Part shown: positions 1 to 8,082 of the stretch, piece by piece
How positions within the stretch are numbered: the first letter of the stretch is position 1
How the letters are laid out: each line of letters begins with the position of its first letter
Assembly: GCA_964506435.1 (NCBI GenBank)
Contig: CAZDLK010000023.1
Location: 1-28,855 of the forward strand
Length of the DNA stretch: 28,855 nt
Direction of reading: 5' to 3'
DNA from: JAOZHU01 sp964506435
Lineage (GTDB): Archaea > Thermoproteota > Bathyarchaeia > Bathyarchaeales > Bathycorpusculaceae
Notes under the pieces: model-generated
Told to the model about the DNA's origin: nothing
Databases searched by the model: none
Seen by the model: the letters and a program-made list of their open reading frames with translations, nothing else
Translations under genes and position numbers: made by a program

Positions 1-55
1 CTTCTTTGAGGATTAGGACTGGTTGTCCTGAACCTGTGGTTGTTAAATACGCCAT
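1..55 (-). CDS. thermosome subunit (group II chaperonin), N-terminal fragment
   Basis: Only the first 18 codons are in the window, running off the left edge. The peptide starts MAYLTTTGSGQPVLILKE, matching the usual thermosome N-terminus in which a short variable tail is followed by G-Q-P-V-L-(V/I)-L-K-E. The start is the ATG at 55-53, with a GAGGT Shine-Dalgarno about nine bases upstream. Group II chaperonins form double-ring, ATP-driven folding chambers in the archaeal cytosol; a full subunit is about 540-550 residues. A TATA-like TTTATATT lies on the minus strand near 121-130, and a second stronger one at 205-214. Identification rests on few residues, but the motif is distinctive. Confidence 0.78.
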   Translation of the reverse strand, partial: MAYLTTTGSGQPVLILKE

Positions 56-67
56 GTTATTATTACC

Positions 68-214
68 TCACTTTTCACGGTAGAACTTGTTTAATCGGAA
101 ATATGCAAAAACCAGCGAAAAATATAAAGTTTTACCCTTGAAGACGCCTTGTTGTTGGACTATAACGGTTGTGTGCGCTAGCGCGTGGAGCAGTCTATAC
201 CCCCTTATATAAAG
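68..214 (-). repeat. upstream-region block repeat, copy A (thermosome leader)
   Basis: Three short blocks here recur in the same order and orientation at 15278-15347. They are TCACTTTTCAC (68-78, with similar flank to 91), GCGTGGAGCAG (183-193) and TTATATAAAG (205-214). On the minus strand this reads as a TATA box, a conserved CTGCTCCACGC at the expected transcription start, and GTGAAAAGTGA in the leader. Here the blocks are split by about 90 extra bases; in copy B they are nearly adjacent. Both copies lie upstream of minus-strand genes. Confidence 0.5.
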
Positions 215-250
215 GAACTATAAATAGAAAAGAGGTTCTAAGCCTTCAGC

Positions 251-286
251 CTTTGAGGGCTATTGAGTTTGGTTGTTCTGAACCTG
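251..286 (-). pseudogene. decayed thermosome 5' fragment (candidate)
   Basis: This stretch resembles the start of the thermosome gene at 4-36. TGGTTGTYCTGAACCTG matches at 16 of 17 bases, and CTTTGAG matches exactly; the gap between them differs by three bases, which keeps the reading frame. On the minus strand it reads AGSEQPNSIALKG then stop, against TGSGQPVLILKE in the true gene. No start codon or further homology is visible. It may be a remnant of a second chaperonin gene copy; chance or a local duplication is possible. Confidence 0.3.
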
Positions 287-490
287 CTGCGGCGAGGCTA
301 ACGTGAGAACACTGCGAGTTATGTTTAGCTCGTGATTAGAACTTTTATTGTTGAAACGTTTGGGCTCTTGCATTTTTCCGAGAGGCGTTTCAGGCGGATT
401 TGGTCAAGAAATCTTGACAAAAAGGCTTTTAGAATAACACCTGCAGTTATCATTCAGGTTGAATTAACGGAAAAAAGAGTCGTACTGCTT

Positions 491-1566
491 ATGAAAAAGA
501 ATGTGGTGGCGTCTTTTTTCGCAGTAGCCATTTTGCTGGCTTTGATAATCTATCCCAGCGTTAACGCGCAAATAACGTATCCAAGTCCTTTTTGGGATTA
601 CTCGCCAATTACGCCGAGGGTGGGAGACGTTGTCACTTTTGATGCTTCAGACTTCGAAAAGACGTGGAATGAACAGGGCGAGTCAACAATTGTCTCGCTT
701 GTTTGGCATTTCGGCGATGGTGCATCTGCAACTGGCACCCTTGTAACCCACATATTCACTAGTTCAGGCATCTATCTTGCGGGCGTTACAGCTACCGATA
801 ACTGGGGCTATGGCGGAACAAGCGAGTTTGAAATTGACGTGAGGGAGCAAACGGCAATAACTGTTCATCTTTCTTTGAGCACCGACTCAATCTACACGGG
901 TCAAGAAGTCACCATTAGCGGAAACCTAACATATAATGGCTCAGGTGTGCCAGACGCTCAGGTGTCTCTTGCAAGCAAAACTTACGTTGAGGGCGATGTA
1001 TGGACGGATATAGCAACTGTGAAAACGGATAGCTATGGCGTGTACTCGGCTGTCTGGAAACCTATTTATGGATATTATCAGGTTAGAGCCACTTGGGCCA
1101 GGTAATTCTACCTATCCTGAGACAAGCACCAGCCTTATCCTTATTGTAAAAGGCTTTGGGAATTTTATTAGATTTTTCGTCCAATTCAACAATATCTGGG
1201 TTGGATTTCAACTCGACCACTCGTGTTCTACGCTTCTCAGCTGAAGGACCAAGCGGAACAAGCGGCTACGTCAACATCACTCTTGAAAAAGACCCCTCAT
1301 TTGACCCTCAAGGCATTAGCGTGCTTTTTGACGGGCAACCGATTGCGTATGATGTTGAGTCAGTGAATCAATCATGGATTCTGGTTTTTGCCTATACACA
1401 TAGCAGTCACAACGTAATTGTTAACTTCAACGCAGATGAAACACCAGAGCCTACTTCCTCGTCATCGTCCAATCCGCAAGAAACAAGTTATGGAATAGTA
1501 GCTGCGATAGCAATCGCTGTTATTGTTGTAGGTCTGCTGGTTTACTTCAAGAAACGCAAGCAGTAA
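491..1566 (+). pseudogene. secreted PKD-domain surface protein, two frameshifts
   Basis: The ATG at 491 begins a clear signal peptide (MKKN, hydrophobic core, cut near VNA-Q). An open frame from a GTG at 332 exists, but its extra N-terminus has no export signal. A PKD domain follows (W-H-F-G-D-G motif), then an Ig-like beta domain. The frame stops at 1105, yet the next frame continues naturally (A-G-N-S-T-Y-P-E) if one base near 1095-1100 is ignored. A second shift near 1147-1160 leads into the third frame, which encodes a beta-rich domain, a Ser/Pro linker (SSSSSNP) and a C-terminal membrane anchor ending FKKRKQ. Together they look like one cell-surface protein of about 358 residues. The shifts may be real decay or sequencing/assembly errors; both lie within 60 bases. 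Confidence 0.65.
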
Positions 1567-1576
1567 ACATTGCCTT

Positions 1577-1634
1577 GTTTTCTGTGTGTGCGAAAGGTTA
1601 CAGACTGAAAAAAGTGATGCCCCTCACAGAAAAC
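1577..1634. terminator. 10-bp inverted repeat between convergent genes
   Basis: GTTTTCTGTG (1577-1586) and CACAGAAAAC (1625-1634) are exact complements across a 38-base spacer, between the ends of the PKD gene and the winged-helix gene. T-runs follow on the plus strand (1672-1681), and an A6 run at 1607-1612 gives T6 on the minus strand. A role in ending transcription from both sides is likely; the hairpin itself may be incidental since archaeal termination relies mainly on T-runs. Confidence 0.45.
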
Positions 1635-1679
1635 GCACCCACCAAAAACTAGCTTCATAATGGAAAGCCAATTTTTCTT

Positions 1680-2189
1680 TTAGGTGCGCTTGTTTTTGTT
1701 CAGGACAATTTGGTTGGTCATACCGTAGCTTTTTCTGACTATCAAGCCCTTTACCTCTAAGTAATCAAGGATTCTTGTGATTTTTGCTTTGGAGAAACCT
1801 GTTTTTGCATGCAAGTCGCTCTGCAGGATTTCGCCTTTAGCTTCAACTATCTCGCTGAAGACTTTTCTTTTGTCGCCGTCTAAGAGGCGAAGGGCAAAAT
1901 CTACATCAATTTCTGACGAATCATTGTCCGTGACGATTGGCAAAGCGTTTTTGTGTTCTACTGAGTTTGCGAAGAGCAGATAGAAACTGCTGGCTACCAA
2001 GATTATGGTGGATACGCTGATTATTACCACGTCAAGCTGGGTGTACCTTAAGATTTCGCCTACGATTATAGGTTCTTCTCCGGGGATAACTATGTGTGTT
2101 GAAGTGGGCATTAGTACCTTGATTGTGAAGGCGAACGCGGACAATACGCATAGGATTGCCATGAATATGATTTTGGGCGTCGTCTTCAC
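1680..2189 (-). CDS. membrane-anchored winged-helix transcriptional regulator
   Basis: The 169-residue product has two hydrophobic helices near residues 8-27 and 50-74 separated by a short outside loop, then a cytosolic C-terminal winged helix-turn-helix at about residues 95-165 (LLDGDKRKVFSEIVEAKG, then a recognition helix with SKAKITRILDYLEVKGLI and a wing). The layout matches a common archaeal class of membrane-tethered MarR/ArsR-like proteins. The start is GTG at 2189 with GGAGG seven bases upstream. It lies 72 bases downstream of the secreted OB-fold gene on the same strand and could be cotranscribed with it. The DNA target and signal are unknown. The architecture is clear; the regulatory role is inferred from the fold. 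Confidence 0.7.
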   Translation of the reverse strand: MKTTPKIIFMAILCVLSAFAFTIKVLMPTSTHIVIPGEEPIIVGEILRYTQLDVVIISVSTIILVASSFYLLFANSVEHKNALPIVTDNDSSEIDVDFALRLLDGDKRKVFSEIVEAKGEILQSDLHAKTGFSKAKITRILDYLEVKGLIVRKSYGMTNQIVLNKNKRT

Positions 2190-2261
2190 TTTAAAGCCTC
2201 CAAGCTACGCAAAAAAGTGAGGATGTTGAAGTTGTTTGATTGCACTTTACATGTCTCCTTT

Positions 2262-2981
2262 TCAGTTTTTCTCGATTGCTAACGCGTATACTGCGTCGGG
2301 CGCAACGAATTTTCCTGTAACCGTCACCGTGTCGCCGTTTGCTATTCCAGCCACATCAACAGTCGCATCCGCGTGGCTGTAGAACACTGTCACTGTGTCA
2401 TCAAGCATGAACAAGGAGCCGAAAACTTCGCCTAGCAAGCTCACTTTGCCAGACACTGTCACGACTACGCCGTCGTATTCCGCAGCGTTCTCCAATAGTT
2501 CACTTGGACTCAGCAGGTTATCAACAGCTTTTGGCTTGCGAACTTCTGGGTTCACTTCAAGTTCAGTTACCTTTTCCTGTGTGATGTCAATCGTGGCTTT
2601 GACTGTTTGAACGCCGAATTCTTCGTCGTAATCATTGTTTATTTCCAGCGTAACCAGTGCTACGCCTTCTTTCGGAACCAGAGCAATGTCACCGTTGCTT
2701 TCTTGAATGTCAAAGATTTCAGAGGCATCGGCTGTGTAGTTGTCCGCTGTCTGCAACAGTTCCTGTATCTGAGGAAGCGCCAACACCAAGTTAATGGCGG
2801 CTTCTCGTTCTTCCGCAGAGAGAATTAGGCTTACAGATGCTGATTGCAGGTTGACTTCAGCTTCTTCAAAGTTGCCGAAACTCTGCAGAACATTTGTGCC
2901 TTGCACTACAACTGCGGAGCAAACCGACAACAATAGCAAGAAGCCCAACAGGGCAAATCTTTGAAATTTTTCCACTTTCAT
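2262..2981 (-). CDS. secreted OB-fold protein of unknown function
   Basis: The product is about 239 residues with an N-terminal signal peptide or anchor (MKVEKFQRF then a Leu-rich core to VVVQG). The middle (about 25-140) is acidic and mixed alpha/beta, with no recognised domain. The C-terminal about 90 residues read like a nucleic-acid-type OB fold (VVVTVSGKVSLLGE.., LDDTVTVFY, GDTVTVTGKF), as seen in extracytoplasmic OB proteins of archaea. Two starts compete: GTG at 2987 and ATG at 2981. ATG is preferred because AAGGTGA sits before it, although the spacing is very short. A TATA-like site and a 14-bp palindrome lie about 60-90 bases upstream. No enzyme motif is visible, so function is unassigned. 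Confidence 0.6.
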   Translation of the reverse strand: MKVEKFQRFALLGFLLLLSVCSAVVVQGTNVLQSFGNFEEAEVNLQSASVSLILSAEEREAAINLVLALPQIQELLQTADNYTADASEIFDIQESNGDIALVPKEGVALVTLEINNDYDEEFGVQTVKATIDITQEKVTELEVNPEVRKPKAVDNLLSPSELLENAAEYDGVVVTVSGKVSLLGEVFGSLFMLDDTVTVFYSHADATVDVAGIANGDTVTVTGKFVAPDAVYALAIEKN

Positions 2982-3040
2982 TTTCACCTTATTTTTTTCA
3001 GTAAGCCCATAAATGTCTGAAACAACCCTTAGGGGTTACG

Positions 3041-3071
3041 TGAAATGCATTTCATTCGGCGATATTTTAGA
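3041..3071 (-). promoter_or_regulatory. promoter with 14-bp palindromic operator candidate
   Basis: TGAAATGCATTTCA (3041-3054) is a perfect palindrome. On the minus strand it sits just downstream of a TATA-like CTAAAATATC (3070-3061), about where transcription of the secreted OB-fold gene would begin. A repressor bound there would block initiation. An imperfect palindrome (AACCCTTAGGGGTT, 3025-3038) lies next to it. Confidence 0.4.
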
Positions 3072-3107
3072 CCTTTCTTACTATTTACACTTGTTGTGAT
3101 AACGGCT

Positions 3108-3119
3108 TGTGTATACACA
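3108..3119. promoter_or_regulatory. 12-bp perfect palindrome TGTGTATACACA
   Basis: A perfect palindrome lies about 40 bases upstream (minus sense) of the TATA-like element of the secreted OB-fold gene. It could be a regulator site, but nothing else supports it. Confidence 0.25.
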
Positions 3120-3201
3120 CGCCCAAAACAGACCAATGATTAGACTTAGGTTCCCGTGGGCAGAAAAGTGTTTTTCGCTTCTAAACAGTAGATTGACAGT
3201 G

Positions 3202-3225
3202 AAAAAAATCGGAAATTTAAAAAAA
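3202..3225 (-). terminator. double T-run terminator of the hox operon
   Basis: About 40 bases past the stop of the large-subunit gene, the minus strand has two runs of seven T (complement of A-runs 3202-3208 and 3219-3225), the usual archaeal termination signal. No strong hairpin is needed or seen. Confidence 0.55.
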
Positions 3226-3266
3226 TGGCTGAATTGGCATGCGATACAGTACGCCGCATGGGCAAA

Positions 3267-4694
3267 CTATCTGGTTTTGCAGTCTACGGTTCTGCCCTGT
3301 GAATCAATAAGCTGCACTGCTAAAGGCATTTGCCCGACAGCGTGTGTTGCACAACTTAAGCACGGGTCAAACGCGCGGATAACCGCTTCAACCCTGTTAA
3401 GCATGCCCTCATTCAGTTGCTTTGCCTTCACGTATTTTTTGGCAACCTGCGTTATAGCTTTGTTGTAGGCAATGTTGTTGTGCTCTGTGGCGATAATCAT
3501 GTTTGCCCAAGTCATCATGCCTAGCGGGTCAACCTGGTAGTGATGAATCAGCGTGCCTCTCGGAGCTTCAGCCACGCCCACGCCTTCGTAATTGTTCACA
3601 AAAGCCTTAGCGCTGACACGCTCTGAAACAATCTCAGGGTCATCAAGCAGCCGCTTTGCGTCCTCAAGGCAGAATAGAATCTCCACCAGTCGCGCGTAAT
3701 GGTAATGGAAGGTGCTTTGCACAACGCCGTTTTTGCCCAGCTTCTTGAACTCTTTAAGCTCTTCATCTGCCATCGGCGTATCGCAATGTGAAGCTACGTT
3801 CAGTCTAGCCAATGGACCAACACGGTAAAAGCCCTCAGGATAACCCAGCGGCTTGTAATACGGAAACTTCATGTAAGACCACGGCTCCACCGCCTCGCCA
3901 ATATACTCATAATAGCGTGTGGGGTCAAGCTGGTCAGCCACAATTTTGCCATCAGCGTCAACAATGCGTAGGTTGCCGTCGTAATGTTCCAGTCCGCCTT
4001 TCGCAGTCACCAAGCCCATGTAATGCGATGGGAAGTTGCCAAAGTTCCGCGCTTCCTCGTCGAACTCTGCCAAGCTCTTCTTGAACATCGCGAGCGTCTT
4101 AACCGTGATGTCCATTGCCTCAGGCAATTCGCTCAAAAGATAATCCGCGTGCTCCTTGGATAGCGGCCATTTTGCTCCGCCTGGCATAACCCAATCCGCA
4201 GAGTGTATCCGTTTGCCAGCTACGTTCTCTATGATTTCCTGCCCGAACTTTCGCAGTCGAATACCTTGCCGCGCCAAATCAGGTTGCTTAGCGATTAAGC
4301 CGAAAATGTTGCGTTCTGCAGGGTCAGCGTCCATGCCTAAAAGCAAGTCAGGAAAAGACAAGTGAAACAGGTTCAACGCGTGAGACTGAATCATCTGTCC
4401 GTCATGAATCAAACGCCGCAGCATAACTGCAGTCTTAGGCGCGTTCACACCCACAATTTCGTCGCAGGCTTTAGCTGAAGCAAGCAAATGGCTCACAGGG
4501 CAGATGCCGCAGGACCGTGCGGTTATGTTGGGCATTTCATAGAATGGTCGTCCCTCGCAGAACTTCTCGAAGCCTCGGAAGTCAGTAACATGGAACCGCG
4601 CTTCCTTAACCGCCGCTTCATCATCCAGCAGAATGGTTATTTTCGCGTGCCCCTCAATTCGCGTAACAGGATTAATCACAATTTCCTTAACCAT
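3267..4694 (-). CDS. hoxH: HoxH-like [NiFe]-hydrogenase large subunit (group 3d type)
   Basis: This 475-residue catalytic subunit carries the Ni-Fe site that splits or makes H2. The N-terminal ligand motif is RSCGICPVSH (Cys62, Cys65) and the C-terminal one is DPCLSCATH (Cys445, Cys448). The opening (INPVTRIEGHAKI, then FRGFEKFCEGRPFYEMPNITAR) matches soluble NAD-linked HoxH rather than F420- or membrane-type subunits. A 24-residue tail follows the last His and should be removed by a maturation endopeptidase; no such gene is in the window. It is the last gene of the minus-strand operon, 14 bases after the small subunit, with T-runs behind it. Assignment to group 3d is from residue patterns and gene order and was not tested by a tree. 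Confidence 0.92.
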   Translation of the reverse strand: MVKEIVINPVTRIEGHAKITILLDDEAAVKEARFHVTDFRGFEKFCEGRPFYEMPNITARSCGICPVSHLLASAKACDEIVGVNAPKTAVMLRRLIHDGQMIQSHALNLFHLSFPDLLLGMDADPAERNIFGLIAKQPDLARQGIRLRKFGQEIIENVAGKRIHSADWVMPGGAKWPLSKEHADYLLSELPEAMDITVKTLAMFKKSLAEFDEEARNFGNFPSHYMGLVTAKGGLEHYDGNLRIVDADGKIVADQLDPTRYYEYIGEAVEPWSYMKFPYYKPLGYPEGFYRVGPLARLNVASHCDTPMADEELKEFKKLGKNGVVQSTFHYHYARLVEILFCLEDAKRLLDDPEIVSERVSAKAFVNNYEGVGVAEAPRGTLIHHYQVDPLGMMTWANMIIATEHNNIAYNKAITQVAKKYVKAKQLNEGMLNRVEAVIRAFDPCLSCATHAVGQMPLAVQLIDSQGRTVDCKTR

Positions 4695-4708
4695 AACACA
4701 TCACCATC

Positions 4709-5254
4709 TTAACCGTACTTGGATTTGCCCTCCATGTTCGGTGCCCTCCCAGCCAACAACTCCGTTACGACATAGGCTATTACGTTTGCAGGCGGCGGAC
4801 AACCGGGAACAAAATAATCCACCTTCACAACCTCATGCAACGGCTGCACCTTCGCTAACAGTTCAGGAACCTCTGTTGGAATCTGCTTGTTCACGTCAGC
4901 ATTCTCCACGTAAGCCCGCTCCAAAGCCAATTTTGCGCTGTCGTTCCAAGCGTTCCGCAAAGCAGGAACATTCCCAGTCACAGCGCAATCGCCCAGCGAA
5001 ATCAAAACCTTAGTTCGCTCCCTCACCTGCTTAAGCATCTCCAACTGTTCTTCGTTTGCAACTGCACCTTCAATCAATGTTACGTCAACATTTTCAGGAA
5101 ACACCTTCACGTCAGCAATCGGACTGTAAACCAGCTGAATCTGCGCAGCCAAATCAATAAGCGCCTCGTCCATATCCAGAAAAGACATGTGGCAACCTGA
5201 ACAGCCGCTCAGCCACACAGTCGCAACACGCACTTTTTCAGTAGTCGCCATCAT
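4709..5254 (-). CDS. hoxY: HoxY-like [NiFe]-hydrogenase small subunit
   Basis: This 181-residue electron-transfer subunit holds only a proximal [4Fe-4S] cluster, as in HoxY. The ligands are Cys18 and Cys21 (SGCSGCH), Cys90 (GDC) and Cys152 (PGCPPP). The short length without extra C-terminal Cys clusters separates it from the small subunit at 10323-11060. It passes electrons from HoxH to the diaphorase part. The start is ATG at 5254, overlapping the TGA of the HoxU gene by four bases, with AAGGAGG five bases upstream, so translation is probably coupled. A second ATG follows immediately. The gene ends 14 bases before hoxH. Confidence 0.9.
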   Translation of the reverse strand: MMATTEKVRVATVWLSGCSGCHMSFLDMDEALIDLAAQIQLVYSPIADVKVFPENVDVTLIEGAVANEEQLEMLKQVRERTKVLISLGDCAVTGNVPALRNAWNDSAKLALERAYVENADVNKQIPTEVPELLAKVQPLHEVVKVDYFVPGCPPPANVIAYVVTELLAGRAPNMEGKSKYG

Positions 5255-5955
5255 CGGTTCCTCCTTGCCAGCAAGAACTCGGCGATTTCCTTATGCTTCG
5301 TGCGCGCAAGCGGTTCACCTTCAATGTATATAGCGCCAACTGGGCAAACCTTAGCGCATTTCCTGCATGAAGTACAAGAGCACGAATCGCTCCAGTTGTT
5401 GTCAAGGTCCATTATGACTTGCGTGTCTTTGCCGCGCATCTTCAAATCCAACGTATGCGCACCCTCAATTTCGTCGCATGCGCGTATGCAGCGCGTGCAC
5501 AATATGCACCTGTTTCGGTCGATAACCAAGAAGTCGTGTGTAGAATCTATTTTGTGGTCTGTCCATTTCCGCTCGAACATAACGTGGTCAACGCCTAACT
5601 CGTTAGCCAAGCTCTGCAATTCACAGTGGTCATTAGCTACGCACACCGAGCACACGTGCGTTCGCTCAGAAAGCAGCAACTGCACGGTCATTTTGCGGTA
5701 TTCCTTAAGCTTATCCGAGTTGGTGGTAACATCCATTCCTGAACTGACAGGCGTGACGCAGGCTGCAAACAGCTTAGGCGAACCTGCAATCTCGACAAGG
5801 CACAGGCGGCACCCGCCAGAATTGCTTAAGCCCTCCAGTGCGCAGAGAGTGGGAATTTTGATGCCGTTGTCCGTTGCCGCTTTCAGGATTGTTGTGCCGT
5901 CTGGAACTGCAACTTCCACACCGTCTATTTTCAGCTTAACCATTGCATCGCTCAT
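5251..5955 (-). CDS. hoxU: HoxU-like iron-sulfur subunit of NAD-linked hydrogenase
   Basis: This 234-residue protein is homologous to the N-terminus of NuoG. It has a [2Fe-2S] ferredoxin fold (Cys38, Cys49, Cys52, Cys66), a His-Cys3 cluster (His100, Cys102, Cys105, Cys111) and two ferredoxin-type [4Fe-4S] clusters (Cys150/153/156/160 and Cys194/197/200/204). It wires the flavin subunit to HoxY. The chosen start (ATG at 5955, MSDAM) overlaps the upstream TGA by four bases and has a GGAGG-rich Shine-Dalgarno just before it. An in-frame start farther upstream at 5988 would add a low-complexity GGGG stretch inside the hoxF reading frame and is unlikely. All cluster ligands are present. Confidence 0.9.
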   Translation of the reverse strand: MSDAMVKLKIDGVEVAVPDGTTILKAATDNGIKIPTLCALEGLSNSGGCRLCLVEIAGSPKLFAACVTPVSSGMDVTTNSDKLKEYRKMTVQLLLSERTHVCSVCVANDHCELQSLANELGVDHVMFERKWTDHKIDSTHDFLVIDRNRCILCTRCIRACDEIEGAHTLDLKMRGKDTQVIMDLDNNWSDSCSCTSCRKCAKVCPVGAIYIEGEPLARTKHKEIAEFLLARRNR

Positions 5956-7604
5956 TGTTCCTCCGCCTCCTTCTTCTTTTTGAAGCACTTACCTGCTGGA
6001 CACACTTTATTCTCGATGTGCTGTACGTACTCATCCCTGAAGTACCGCAAGGTAGTTATAACTGGGTTCGGAGCTGTCTGCCCCAATCCGCAGAGACTAG
6101 CATCCCTGATGTAAACGCTGGACTTCTCAAGCGTAGCCAAATCCTCCATTTTGCCGTCGCCGCGCGTTATGCCATCAAAAATTTCTTTTATCTTAGTCAA
6201 CCCAGACCTGCAGGGCGTGCATTTGCCGCAGGACTCGTCAACGCAGAAATCCGTGAAGAATTTCGCTGTGTCAACCATGCATGAGTGGTCGTCAATTACA
6301 ACTATGCCTCCTGAACCCATAATCGCGCCAACACGCGTCAGCGAATCATAGTCTATCGGCAACTCCAACAGAGTTTCAGGAAGACAGCCGCCTGAAGGAC
6401 CCCCAACCAAAACCGCCTTGAACTTTCTATCGTCTGCCACTCCGCCGCCTATATCAAACACAACTTCACGCAGTGTTATGCCCATTGGAACCTCTATGAG
6501 ACCCGGATTGTTAACTTTGCCAGTGAGCGAGAAACACTTGGTTCCAGTGCACTTGGCTGTGCCAATTTTCGAAAACCATAACCCGCCATTCTGCACTATC
6601 AGCGGGATATTCGCTAAGGTTTCAACGTTCTGTATCAGCGTCGGTTTACCCCACAGCCCAGAATTGGCAGGGTACGGCGGACGCGAACGCGGCATAGCCC
6701 TGCGGCCCTCAACTGAAGCAAGTATGGCTGTTTCTTCACCTGCTACAAACGCTCCTGCGCCAAACCTAAGTTCAACGTCAAACTTGAAGGGCGTTTCCAA
6801 AATACTTTCACCCAGCAGCGACAACGCCCTCGCCTGAGCAATAGCCTTCTGCAAAGTCTCAATTGCAAGCGGATACTCAGCGCGTATATAGATGTAACCT
6901 TTCTCTGCGCCAACAGCGTAAGCAGCTACAAGCATGCCTTCCAGTATCGCATGCGGGTCAGCTTCAGCCAACGTGCGGTTAGCGAAAACACCTGGGTCAC
7001 CTTCATCCAGATTTGCAACTATGAATTTAGGTGAACTGTGCGACCGCGCGACAAGGCTCCATTTTTGTCCCGTGGGAAAGCCAGCGCCTCCTCTGCCTCT
7101 GAGACCGCTACCGGCAATTTCGTAGATAACACCCTGCGGCGTCATAGTTGCTAAGCATTTGACAAGAGCAGAGTACCCGCCCATCGCTATGTAATCCTGA
7201 ATTCTCGTTGGGTCAATCTTCCCAGCGTTCCTGAGAACAAGGCGCCGCTGCTTTTTGAAGAATGCCTCGTTTTGGTACAGCATGTCCTTCATGGGTAAAC
7301 CTAAGACTATGTGATCGCGCACTATTTCTCGCGCTTTTTCAGGAGTGACATTCTGGTAAAGATAGTCGCCTGGTTCTATAACCACTGCTGGACCTACAGC
7401 GCATGTGCCTACGCAGCCTGTTCTTGCGACTTTGCATTCGTTCTCAACGCCGTATTCTTTAACCGCTACTTCAAACGCCTTTAACACGTCGAAAGCGCCG
7501 AAGGGAACGCAGCCGCTTGAGCAGCAAACGTTGATGCGGTGTTTGTAGGCTCTTTCAAAATCCAATTCGCGTTCAGCTATTTTTTGAAGGTCACCTATTT
7601 TCAA
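5952..7604 (-). CDS. hoxF: HoxF/NuoF-like FMN and NAD(H)-binding diaphorase subunit
   Basis: About 550 residues. An N-terminal thioredoxin-like [2Fe-2S] domain (Cys pairs in VCCSSGC and TGCVGTC) leads into the NuoF core: an FMN/NAD site GRGGAGFPTGQKW, then GAGAFVAGEETAIL, and a [4Fe-4S] motif ESCGKCTPCRSG with a distant Cys (SLCGLGQ). It oxidises or reduces NAD(P)H at FMN. The C-terminus ends soon after CPAGKCFKKKK, without a complete extra ferredoxin domain such as HndC has. The frame is open from TTG at 7619, but TTG at 7604 has GGAGGTG six bases upstream and is preferred. It overlaps the hoxE end by 14 bases and hoxU by four. Confidence 0.9.
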   Translation of the reverse strand: MKIGDLQKIAERELDFERAYKHRINVCCSSGCVPFGAFDVLKAFEVAVKEYGVENECKVARTGCVGTCAVGPAVVIEPGDYLYQNVTPEKAREIVRDHIVLGLPMKDMLYQNEAFFKKQRRLVLRNAGKIDPTRIQDYIAMGGYSALVKCLATMTPQGVIYEIAGSGLRGRGGAGFPTGQKWSLVARSHSSPKFIVANLDEGDPGVFANRTLAEADPHAILEGMLVAAYAVGAEKGYIYIRAEYPLAIETLQKAIAQARALSLLGESILETPFKFDVELRFGAGAFVAGEETAILASVEGRRAMPRSRPPYPANSGLWGKPTLIQNVETLANIPLIVQNGGLWFSKIGTAKCTGTKCFSLTGKVNNPGLIEVPMGITLREVVFDIGGGVADDRKFKAVLVGGPSGGCLPETLLELPIDYDSLTRVGAIMGSGGIVVIDDHSCMVDTAKFFTDFCVDESCGKCTPCRSGLTKIKEIFDGITRGDGKMEDLATLEKSSVYIRDASLCGLGQTAPNPVITTLRYFRDEYVQHIENKVCPAGKCFKKKKEAEEQ

Positions 7605-8082
7605 CTTTGGCACCTCCAATCAAATCTTTTATTCTCTTCAACACAATCTCGGGTGTTGCTTTGCCTATGACTTCGCCGTCGACAACGACGCTTGGCGCCA
7701 TGGCGCATGCGCCTATGCAGCGCGTGACGAACAGCGAAAGCTTTCCATCAGGGGTGGATTCGCCCCGTTTAATGTTGAATTCTTGTTCGACAGCCTGCAT
7801 GATTTCTTCAACGCCCTTCACGTAGCAAGCTGTGCCTAAGCATCCTGTGACTACGTGTTCGCCTGGCGCTTTCAGTTTGAAAAAGCTGTAGAACGTGGCT
7901 ACGCCGTACACGTGGCTGGGCGGAAGGTTAAGTGACTGGGCAACATACATTAGTGACTCGCTGTCAAGGTATCCGTAGAGCTCTTGGGCTTTGTGAAGTA
8001 TTTCTAGGAGTGCGCTTTCGTCGTATTCGTGTTTTTTCATGAAGCTGTCGAGAAATTCGCGGCGTTTATCGTCTTTTAACAA
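7591..8082 (-). CDS. hoxE: HoxE/NuoE-like [2Fe-2S] subunit
   Basis: 163 residues with a helical N-terminus and a thioredoxin-like [2Fe-2S] domain whose ligands are Cys81 and Cys86 (GCLGTAC) and Cys122 and Cys126 (RCIGAC). This is the NuoE family, partner of the HoxF flavin subunit. It is the first gene of the minus-strand hydrogenase operon. The start is TTG at 8082, with GGAGG nine bases upstream; no ATG or GTG is better placed. The next gene (hoxF) begins inside its 3' end. NuoE proteins also occur in HndA of [FeFe] enzymes, but the downstream hoxY and hoxH genes fix the context here. Confidence 0.88.
   Translation of the reverse strand: MLKDDKRREFLDSFMKKHEYDESALLEILHKAQELYGYLDSESLMYVAQSLNLPPSHVYGVATFYSFFKLKAPGEHVVTGCLGTACYVKGVEEIMQAVEQEFNIKRGESTPDGKLSLFVTRCIGACAMAPSVVVDGEVIGKATPEIVLKRIKDLIGGAKVENR

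Noticed and set aside
5300..5983. Long open frame on the plus strand inside hoxU, and similar frames opposite other hydrogenase genes
   Set aside because: They are antisense shadows of well-supported genes, with no domain or ribosome site.
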